Of a DNA stretch of 64,000 nt, positions 12,372 through 23,700 are shown in pieces. The first letter of the stretch is position 1, and every line of letters begins with the position of its first letter. Under the pieces are notes generated by a model. That model was not told the DNA's origin and did not search any database. It saw nothing but the letters and a program-made list of their open reading frames with translations. Made by a program: the position numbers and the translations under genes. The stretch comes from Branchiostoma floridae (Eukaryota > Chordata > Leptocardii > Amphioxiformes > Branchiostomatidae), in NCBI RefSeq assembly GCF_000003815.2, contig NC_049986.1, forward strand, positions 17,289,542-17,353,541. Reading direction: 5' to 3'.

Positions 12372-14254
12372 CACGTCTTGTGGTCGTTTTGTCTGCTACT
12401 TGAATAAAGGAGGGAGGAATATCTTCAGGAGGTCCGGTTTTACAATTGAACCGATAGGACCTGACCAAAAGTAAGATATCTCGAAAATCAAACGACAGGG
12501 TGTTAGGAATAAGGAAAGTAAGGGCAGTAACAGTCTCTTAACTCTATCTTAACTATGTACTACTACAAGTGAAAAATCTATAAACGTATTGTACTTTTTT
12601 CTTTATATTATGAAATATTCCACATTGAGTCTGGTATTGGTAACTTAACTCGTGATATGTGAGATATGATATCAGTTAATCCTGGCTGTTACAAAAAAAT
12701 GTACAATATTGCTTTAAGTTCCACTTAGACAATTGTGGTTTGTTAGTTAGTGTTGACAGTGAAATGAATATGATATGTTATACTTGTCGTGTCAATACTA
12801 TTGAGTGAGTCTCTATAAGTATAACTGTTCTGTTAGTCCACGACTTTGACAATGTACAAATTTGTCAAGCTGTAATGATGTCTAAATCCGAAGCAATAGT
12901 TATCCGGTTAAAGTTCTCCTGTATCGATCATGAAAACTCACCTTTATAAGGTAGCAGATTGGAATTTCGCGTGCCTTTGATTGGTATCTAATGAATCCAC
13001 GGTATTTCGATTAGTTTCGTGGATGGTGTTTTCAGTGGACGTCATTAGAGAAAGTATCGCCAATTTCATTGCATACAATAAATTCATACACTAAAGAATA
13101 TGTGACTGTCATTTTGAGATCCCTAGGTATGAAAATCCCTAAGGAGGCTAGCGGCACCAGCTTTCGGATGGGATGCAGAATGGTTATTCCGTGTTGTCGG
13201 GAGAAGGTGCCTCAAGCAAGTTAAAAGCCTAGTAATTCTTCCCTGCAAAAGTATACTTAAGCAAGGAGGTTAAAATTCGGCTGCCCTATGNNNNNNNNNN
13301 NNNNNNNNNNNNNNNNNNNNNNNNNNNNNNNNNNNNNNNNNNNNNNNNNNNNNNNNNNNNNNNNNNNNNNNNNNNNNNNNNNNNNNNNNNGAAACGAACG
13401 AATACCGTGATCTTGATGTATCATGATTTCCCAACATTCGTGATCACTTAGCTTCAAAACTTATGCCCACCTTTTATTTTGGGCGCGCACGCATCAGTTT
13501 TAGGTTGTCCCAAGAGCGTCAAATCCAATTTGTATCAGTATCCAATTCGCCCCAAGGTTAGTGTCACTGCAATCACCAGTTTTACGACTTGATTTTGCTT
13601 TATTGTAAAGAAAGCATTAGAATACATCACAGTATTTCAGCACCGCTATATCCATTTCTGGGTCCGAACTCAACGTTGTTACGGTGATTGAGATATCCTA
13701 ATGTATTCTACTGAAACTGCAAGGTAATAGATCTAACGTTACATATTTGAAGATGCAAGTTCTCCATAGGACTCTGGCTACATATGGCAAACATGAAATT
13801 AACTGTACATACCAGTAGATCAGATGTTAAAAAGTATCTAACCCATAAATTTTAGTTTTGACATCGCAGTTGTGGATCTAATGATTCTCAGATTGACAGC
13901 TTGACCTATTATCTCATTATGTGTCAAACACATAACATTAGGTAGCATTCTGCAAAAGCCTCTTAAGCGTCTTGGTAGTTGACCATTTCCATTGCAACGT
14001 TTGCTGAATTTTCACATCATCACACATTTAAAATGATTTTTCTAATCTAAGTAACAAACACAATGCTTTAATGGCAAAGGATCAATACTTGACACACATT
14101 TCAACAACGTCAGCTTATCCCACAACAGGGCTGAAAAATCTTAATCTTATTGAATTGATAGTATTAAAATAACTATGCTGCTTGATGAAAATTGCAAATA
14201 GTTCGACTTATACATTTACCACATCAGTGCACTTTTGGAGCTACATCATACTGT
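12372..14254. other. convergent intergenic region and 3'UTRs
   Basis: No coding signal seen. It should hold the 3'UTR of GABBR1 from the left and of the Cys-loop gene from the right. An AATAAA on the minus strand at 13599-13604 is a candidate end for the latter. A 100-base assembly gap lies at 13291-13390. Confidence 0.5.
12403..12408 (+). promoter_or_regulatory. candidate polyadenylation signal AATAAA for GABBR1
   Basis: AATAAA 32 bases after the GABBR1 stop codon, in GAATAAAGG. A second AATAAA at 13077-13082 would give a longer 3'UTR of about 700 bases. Either is plausible from sequence alone. Confidence 0.4.
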
Positions 14255-14750
14255 TTACCTGCTCAAATACCTGGTCAATGGAATGGCTGCCACGATGCTG
14301 ATGACGTACAGGATCAGACACAGCCTGTCCAGAACCTTCGCCAGCAAGGTGTAGTCGGACACCACCTCCTCGTTCTTTACTGCCTTGGTCAGCTCCTTCA
14401 TCTCGTTCTTCAACTCGGTGAACCTTTCGCCCATCTTCTCCGTTCCGATCTTCACGGCCTTGATCAGATCCTCGTTTCCTTTCCTCACCGTCCTGGTCAG
14501 CTCATTCTCTCCCGAGGATCCAGTGGACCTACGCCCTGTAGGAGGCTGAAACGCCCGTCCAATTATCCTGGATCTTCCACCACCCCACATCCACATTTCA
14601 GGGGCGCTTCTTCCATCCTTAGCCACCATGCCATTGTCGTCAAAGGCGATGGTCAGCTCTACGGCAGCGTGGTTGGTCAGGGGATCGTCACCGCCCGCGG
14701 TACCGGCGCTGGCTTGCTTGTCCTCCATGAGATCTCCCAGAAGTAATATC
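14255..14750 (-). CDS. exon 16: cytoplasmic loop, MA-type helix, TM4 and stop
   Basis: 165 codons plus stop. A Ser/Gly-rich loop is followed by a long charged amphipathic helix ([20 protein letters not shown]), then TM4 ([20 protein letters not shown]) and a short extracellular LTRYLSR tail with TAA. This is the standard organisation of the M3-M4 loop in Cys-loop subunits. Confidence 0.9.
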
Positions 14751-17700
14751 CTATGCAAATGTAAAACATTTTTACAAATGACGTTCCTCATTGTGCAAGT
14801 GTCTGCAAAGCATATCACAGCACTTGTGCGCCTGTAATTGGCCTAAGATTTCTCCATATCAGAAAGTGACTATCGAGATATTCCACATTTTCAGTCGTTC
14901 CTACGAAAACAAGGAATGGATTCAGTGACTCACTACGCCTTTGAATGTTTACGCTATCTTCAGAAGTTGCCATCAAAGGACCAGTAAGTAAGGCTGCAAG
15001 CAAAGGTTCAACTTGACGACTAAGACTGAAAGAAATACATCATCAAGAAGCTTAAGCGTCTTAAATGAATGATTTCATCATATGATTGGATACGACAGAC
15101 GAATTCAGTACCTTGCTGTGTAGCGGAGGAAAATAACCCTCGCCGTGGGAGACAGGCTCCCCTCTTTGCCGTGAATGAAGATGACGGCCATGGTGAGAAA
15201 GAGGAACAGTCCCATCAGGCCCATGCACACGATGATCAGCGTGGCTGGAAAATTACAGATGATAAATCCAGTAATAGCTACCAGAAATTTGACGAAATCC
15301 AATTCAAACGGAATGCATTTAATAATTGCTTGCAAAATGGTATGGTTAAATCAAATGTTTGCACTCACCGAAAAATGGTAGAGCTCCCTTGACAGGAATA
15401 ACGTCTGTAACAAACACAAGAGAGACGACCATAGACAGTTGAATGGTCACTCCGAAGGAGATCCGGTCTCCTTCTCCTATGGGCATGATGAAGGTGATGG
15501 TCATCAGCACAATCAGGATGATGCAGGGTCCAACAGTCGTGGCGATGTGGAATGTGGGGATCCTTGACAGTTGAAGAGAGAAGCACGCCTCCTTCTGATG
15601 TTTTGCGGAGGTCATATCCCTGCGGTACCATTCTCCCTCCGCTTTTGAAGGGGAGTAAGATCCACAAGGATGACGCACTTGTACATCTAATGCGGAGCTT
15701 TCCTCGTAGCATTCTGTAGTTATATTATATGTAGATATATACATCATCATCATCATCCAGGCGTGCTGGTTATATACACATGTGGTACATAGTAAGATGT
15801 ATCTAACGTCTATAAACGCTATACCAAAACGTCAAAGAAGTTTAGACATCCAGGTAATAAGATACGCCAAATAGCAATTACTCAAGCAACTGGATGTGAT
15901 TTGGAAAATCAACATGGGGACATCAGATTTTTCTAGCCTGAGTACCATCCTATTTNNNNNNNNNNNNNNNNNNNNNNNNNNNNNNNNNNNNNNNNNNNNN
16001 NNNNNNNNNNNNNNNNNNNNNNNNNNNNNNNNNNNNNNNNNNNNNNNNNNNNNNNTTTTTAGGGTAGGTAGTGTAAGGAGCCCGTTAGAAATCAAATGGT
16101 ACCCAGGCTAAGATTTTTCCAGTTGCTTGATTAATTGATACTTGGCGTCATACCAGAACATATTGCTACCAGATTTAGAGTCCTATGGAATATCCGAAAC
16201 ACTTACGTATTGTTTGCTCGATTGCCGTGGATGCAGAAAAACAGACTTCGCATTCCATGGTATCTGCGGGGAAGAGGAAGGGGTCAGCATCACACACGGT
16301 GGTGGTCAGCGTTTCCACTCTCCACTGTACCAGACCGGTGCTGCTCACACGCACCGGTACGTCCTTTGGTAGGCCTTGGTGGAGGGGGTTAGCACTGGAA
16401 CGTAGATCACAAAGAGATTCCTGTAACTTTTTATATTCGTTTGTTTGTACTGCATACCCAGTAAAACTGCCACTGAACAGTACAAGATGCATATCTGGAC
16501 AGATTTGCTTCACTCCCACCGGAATGGAACCTTACGCCTTTCCATTACTGAGGTGGGTACTTATACGTGTTCCCGGACCTCCATTTATGTTCTATCCTCT
16601 AACCAAAGCTAGGTACTCATTTTCACATGAGAGAAGTGCCTTTCTAATGGCCTGTCGGGGGTTTTAACATTGTCTCGATTTGTTTCAATTTTGCAACGCG
16701 TCTTGCTTTGGACAAGGAATTTTCCACCAGTCATAGGGGTTGAAACCTTGGCCAAGTAAGGCATACGCCTTTATCTTATAATGAAATAGATTTAATGAAT
16801 GCTTTAATTTATATCAATCTGGTTGATTGAACAAAGCCTTTCCACCTACTTCCTCTTGAGAGTGAATGCTGGGATCCAAATATCCTTGCCAGGAACGCTG
16901 AATGTCTCGATATCACCGTAATACTTTGGGTTCCACTTCAGCCTAGCGTCGTACCATGTCTAATAGGATAAAGATAATTACGTCTCAACAAAACTTGTTC
17001 TCCATGATCCAAAGGGACATAACTAGACATATAGACTACATGTAAAGACTTGAATATTTAGAACATTTATTTAGCCCTGAATAGTATTTTAGGACGTAAA
17101 GTGTGATAGCTGGAAAAGTTGTAATAACGTTTTTTCCGAAATAAGGGGCAAAAGATTGTGAATCGTAATTGTGAACGTCAGTCAATAGAATCCGTTGATA
17201 CGTGGCATGTGCAAAAACTGCCTAACGGACAACTACCTGTTACCGTGGTGTTGGAGGCGTTGATGATTAGTTTTCATGGTGACAGAGAACCATGAGCTCG
17301 AGCTCCTATTGGGTTGAATTTCATAGTACTAAATACTACTAAGCGCATATTGCTATATTTCCAAAAATGGTCTCCTGGCTTAGAGATCGACAGCCAGTGA
17401 CTGAGAGAAATTGTGTACCATAGGCTACATAGGCTGTGCAAACTTACGAAATCGATGATCAAAGAAGCAAGAAGCTGCTCCTTCTTTTCATCCTGAAATT
17501 TGAAACAAACAAAAATCATAGCATTAATCTTGTTGTGCACTGATGCATTTCAGCATCCATAATGATTTTGCTTATCAATAATATTCTTGGAAACGAAAAG
17601 GATCCTCAGATATGTAAGAAATAGTACTTACCAAGTTGACGATTTGTTCCACTTCCCCCCAGAAGTTGATGGTGACATTTTCGTCAGGTGCCAGACTCGC

Positions 17701-20700
17701 ACTGTAGGTCCCTAGTAGCTCCTTTTGCAGCCGTCGCTTATAGTTTACTAAACAGAGGGTGACCAAGCTTGTCAGAAAATGATGTCAAAATGTGATTCCG
17801 TACTGGTATAGCCTGACACGTTTTGCTATGAATTACAATGTGCGTAAGGAGCTTTTCTTGGGCACAGCAGCAATCTGTGGACAATGTTTAACCTAATTAA
17901 TGTCGCCTACATGTATGACAAAGATAGGAAATACGTGTGCAGAATAGCATACAAAAATGATCTCTGTCTTATTTACAGACGACTGGAGGAAAAACAAAAC
18001 AATGTGAATGACCTTTCTACGTCAAGAACTATTCTCAATGATACTTGAGTAAATGTGGAAACCGTGAGAAACCAGAATTAGAAAGTTTAAGGCAAGGACT
18101 AAACACCTGAACAAGTGGGCATGTGATATTCCCAGACGCCGGCGGACGAGGAGTTCCCCTGGCGGCACCTGACTTCCCGAGGATAACCGTACTCCAGCAT
18201 GTAGCCGTCGTTACACGTGTACGTCACCTTTTCTTCCAACAGGTAGAACCTCTTGCTCGGAGTTCTCTTGCCGTAGATTGGAGGCCCTCTGTCTGCACAG
18301 CTAACGGAATCTAAATGTAGTACAATAGAAACATTTTTATTTATTTTTTTTTTTTTTTATTCAGACATAGAGGACATAGAAGACAGACATAGTGGTGACG
18401 CACTCAAGACCACAGGTATGAACATTATATCACTATACATATATACAAAGACATAGACATAACTGAACTAAGCGAAATACAAAATTAAGGAAGATATAAA
18501 TAATACTAACATCAAGTTACCGTCCTCGGTTAAACAAAATGGCCGCTCCAGACCGGTAGGGTTACGGCAGTAGTTCTTGTCCAGGTTAGCCCAGGGGTAC
18601 TCTGCCTTGTAGTTATCATCTGACCACTCAAGACTCTTTGCCCCGGAAGTAGTTGTACTCCATGCTCCACGGTAGTTTGTGCCAGTGCCATGATAGCAAA
18701 CTGAGTATAAAGAAGTGAGCTACCTGTGGGCGAAAGAACCTGCAACCATTGTATTGCAAAACCGGTGGAAGACGAAATACATTTTTTTTCTAACTGCCTC
18801 TCCAATGACCAGGAAAGAAAGGAGTTATTTGAAGAGGTTTGCAAAAAACTCAAGGTTTGCAAAACACACAAAAATTTCGAAACGCTTACCGACGAAAACA
18901 AAACTATAAAGCTGTTGACGTCACATAACCCACTCATCATAGAAAAAGTGGGGTATTTCGTCTTCCACTGCTTCCAGAAAAGAAGTCAAACCCCAAATGC
19001 ATAGATTGTAGCTCTCAGCAGTCAATATCATTGTTAGAATAGTCACTTGTTTACACTTGTCACCATTGTTATCTATACCAAATTACTTTATGTATGTTTA
19101 CTATATCTTCTGTATGCTTTATGTTGCAATTAGCCCTCGGGCAAGAACTTGCAAATAAACTTCTATGTAGTAAAAAGAAGGAAAGACGACGGGAAATTGT
19201 TAACGTTACCTGCCACTAAAGCCACACTACCACATGACAGTCGCCTGGCGAAAAAATATTATTGCAGTTCTGACTCCCACCTTCCGTATCTTTCACTGCT
19301 GGTTCAGGGTTCCAACAGGCGTGCTGTGGTGACGGGAACAGCTCACATGGAGGCAGCAGGTCCCTCATCAGGGCTTCACTCATGCTGAACACTTCCTCAC
19401 ACCAAGAACGGCATGGCAGCAGCTGTCTTCCACTAATTAGGGAAAGAACTAAGCTCAATACCATTCGATGCATATCGTGAGGATATATATATCCAAGGAA
19501 GATTTAACCTCATTGATATGTCACAATGCGATGTTTTACGCGTACTTAAGAGCGAAGAAAACGAATACGTAGAGAATGAATGCCCCAATGGTTGATGGGC
19601 AACATTCCTTGATGACAAATAATTGATTCACGACCAGACGCGGACGCGGCTAGGTACGATATCATTACCCCGGATTCTTATCTATTCCAAGAAGATCTAC
19701 TGCCTACTGAGGGCAAAACTGCATCCGAAGGGCTGAATACTATAGAACTGACACCGGAACCAATGCATCGGATGGTGTTTAGCACTTTGGACCATGTCTT
19801 TCCTGTGGTACACCTTCTTCAGGAGATTTTTCCAGTAGATGTATTGGCTACTTACACGCATGAGGCCGTGATGTTTGAAGACGGACAGTGGTGAAGGTTC
19901 TCTTTAGTCACATTGCATCCTGGAAAAATTACAGTAGATACGAATTCTCGTAACTCCGGATGGTGTTCCCCCGCGATGCTGTAGGAACTGTTGAGAAGCT
20001 CCACGGCAGAGGAGTTCCGTATCTCCTCGGCTGTCGTCTGCTTCATCGGGTTCGGTAACATGGTGAGTCTGCTGTTGAGCTGGAAATCCTCGGGAATTCT
20101 CGAGCACACTGAAAAGTGAATCAAAAGGATTCCATGTTATTCGTCGACACGTCGGCTGATGCAACCTGAAGAAACAAGGCATTGACATTTTACCTGAAGG
20201 TAAAAGGAAGTGGAAAACACTTAAAAGTTTTAGACAGCATTCGCTGTCTTATGACACTTCGCCAGTATCAGAATGCTCTCTAGTGCAACTGCTGCATGGT
20301 CAAACTCAATATCAAGTTGTCAATTCTATTCATTGCTCGAATTCAGAAAAATAAAAGACCACCCGATTCTGGAGTTGATTTCATCTTTAAAGCACTAAAT
20401 TATGCATGCAACCAGAAGTAATTATAGGCACCGATGTGACTGACCCCATGATACGGTAACTTACCACATCTTTCCTCGTCGCTGCGGTCCGGACAGTCTG
20501 AGGTCCCGTCACAGCGTCTCCATGACAATATGCAGGTGTATTTGTCTGCACAGCGGAAATACCCAGGGGAGCACTTCACGATACCTGTGAATGGCAACAA
20601 TTTCTCATTAATGCTGTTTATTCTGCCACACCCAGGGATGTCCCTGTAGCTCAACTGGTAGCAGCCTCATCAGTTCCCGGATGTACTAATGCCAACAGTC

Positions 20701-23700
20701 GAATGTCATTTTGAGATCGCAGATCAGACTTATCGTCCGATCGATTTTCGTGTAATGTGACGGGGATATTAGCCTAACTATCTAACCGTTTTCCTCAACC
20801 TTCTTGACTGTATACATACACATACATAATGTTATATTTCCTAATTATAATCTTTTAAAAAGATAAAGTGACTGTAGGGAAAAAGACCTACCCGAGATAT
20901 GTACTTCACACAAGGTCAGTGTTCGGGAGGGTCCGGGAAGACGGACGCCTACGTAGCGCCCCTTCATCCCCTCACACGGGACGGAAATGGACGGCTGGCT
21001 CACGTCGATTTGATGGTCACCTCCACACTTGGGATTCGTGTGAATGAGCTCGGAATCTCCGATGTGGATGTTGAAGGGGTTGATTCGCTCCTGACAACAG
21101 TCCCCGCGGTTAATGATGATCACTCTGTAGATATCAAAGGCAATGCAATGGCACTTGTCAATAACTGATATATAAGTATTTGGAACACCGTATTAACACC
21201 CTATTTATTTATTTATTTATTGGTTTGGCTGCACCGAACACACAGCCAGGGCTGCCCAACTAGCCTATGGCTATTACAAAGGGCTAGCCCTGCTGACAAA
21301 CACATAAACAATACAGATTAAAAAAGAAGAACATTTGTATGTACATGGCAGGGTCCTCCCCAAAGGATGGAATAAGGGAGGTCCTCCACTATACTCCTAG
21401 CCCAGCTCCACTATACTACTTTTGAAATTTAGTGTTTCTTCCCTATTTTCTTGGTTAGTTTTGCTAAAATCAATGAAAATTCACAGATTTTTGTGCCAAG
21501 TGGCATCACTTTTCCAGTGGGCATTGTGACTATTGTCTGCAAAAACTTGTGAATGGGCTATGATCAAAACAATAGTCATTTTGCCACTTCACAACAATGG
21601 AATCACAATGATATATTATACTTGTAGTATTTGACACCTTCTGTCTTTGCAAAATGAACCCATTTACATGAAAGAGCAGCGTGTTGGTGCGGGTTATTTT
21701 TGCCAGCCCCTCCACTATACTAAAAAATTCTGGGGAGAACCCTGCACATGGTGTAGGATAACTTACATATCATCTAAAATGGAGTATATAACATCATATC
21801 ATCGACAACAATATTTGCAATGAGAGGTCAGGGTCTGTATATACACGTGTATGACTAATTTACCATGCGTAAGGGTTGCCTAGACATTCCCACAGTTTTC
21901 TTTTGAAAGAAAACCCTATATATAAAACCGGTAACACCCTATATCATTGTTCGCTTAGTTGTATTAGTAAGTATATGTATATTTATATGGGGGTATGGGT
22001 GCGTGGGGGTGTGTATAGGTGTATGTGTGTTGGAGGAGTTTGTGCATTTGTGTGTGTGTGCGCGCGTGTGAGTGTGTGCTGTGTCCCCTTGCATGCTTTT
22101 GTTTGTGCGGATTTTATGCTTATGGTATTCACACCAGTTGGATAACACGTTAATAGTTAGTTAACTGGCCACACATGACCTATCGTTGCACACCCATAAC
22201 GTACACATACCTGCCAACCATGTACGATTGACCCAGATCCACCCACCAGCTGGGATCAGCTTCCTGTAACGTCTGTGTACAGGAACCGGTGGACCCATAG
22301 NNNNNNNNNNNNNNNNNNNNNNNNNNNNNNNNNNNNNNNNNNNNNNNNNNNNNNNNNNNNNNNNNNNNNNNNNNNNNNNNNNNNNNNNNNNNNNNNNNNN
22401 GTCAGATGAGCTGCTAGATGTTGAGCTGTTTCCCAAGGGCGACATTTACACCTGTACCAGGCGAGAGGACGGTTAAGGTGCACTCTCACTGCACCTGCGT
22501 CAAGCTTGCGTAACTGCGGGGTTCGTTCGCTGCGTCACTGTTTTGTTATTTTCTCGGATTTTTTATAATTTAGATATTGCGTAATACGTACGGGTATGAC
22601 TTAGAAGACGACGAAATACACAAAAAGTAAGAACATTTGTTCTTTATCTCTGAAATTCGTTAAGTATCTTTCGAATTCCACAGTAACGCATGTGCGACCC
22701 AAGTGCAGTGAGAGTGCACCTTAGTGGCATTGCAACATTTACTGGTCTCCACTAAGCCTTCCGAAGGGGGTGCGGGGATCGTAGAATTCGGCAAAAAAAC
22801 GGGTAGTCCACGCTATCAAAGGTAAATGTTTCCCCACCCCTCTTAGTCGAAGAGTCTACCGTCCCCTGGGTGACAGGTTCTTAAGTATTAAGTAGAAACA
22901 GAATCGAACCTTACCGCAGGATGGCGCGTCACACCAGTCCCACCTCGTGCCGGGGTCCGTGGTGTAGCACCAGACTCTGGGTTCGCCGTCCGGATTCCGG
23001 CAGGCTGAGGTCTGCTCCAATCCGGAGGACGGGTAATTCTCGGGTGTCCTGCTGTGATCGTGCGGTGTCTGACTGTCCCAGCGTTGGCACGTCTTGCCCG
23101 TTTCGGTCACAGAAAATGTTCCTCGGTAGGATACCCCATTTCCTACAATACAGTCTAAGGCGAGGCCTCCGGGTACAAAATGGACAGATACTTTATTTTA
23201 AGTGCCGCTGTTGGAAGGAAAATAAAACTGCCTCGAACTCTCGACGTGGCTGGGCGGCTGCTCTGCGACCTAATATTTGACATATCCCTCAACGGATTGT
23301 ATAGAAAAGAAACCAATCTTTTTACACTTTCTGTGTCTTCTCAGTCACACTTTTACGTTTTGCATGATACACTAGTGCCCAGTGTGAAAGCGAAGAATAC
23401 ACATATCCTATTTAGGTCGCAGTGAGAGCGCAGCGCGTTCGCCGTCTAGTGGAAAGGGGGCCTAGCATACGTAATTTACAATGCGAAGTACAATTTGACA
23501 GTTGTTAGGATGTTGCTAGGTGCCTGGTTGTTGTCACCAATGGCAGCGACAACACCCGACCTCACTGATGCGTTACCAAAAGAATGCGGTCGCGCGATGG
23601 TAACAATATGATTACTATAAAAAAATTGTGGAAATATTTTGAACGTTCTGTCAAGTTTATAGATATTTCGCTGGTTGTGTAAAACTTTTGCAAGCATCTA

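Noticed and set aside
18726-19004. Plus-strand small zinc-knuckle-like protein
   Set aside because: It is the C-terminal remnant of a LINE reverse transcriptase protein, without start or upstream domains.
21876-22148. Open frames on both strands around 22 kb
   Set aside because: They read through a (TG)n-rich low-complexity tract.
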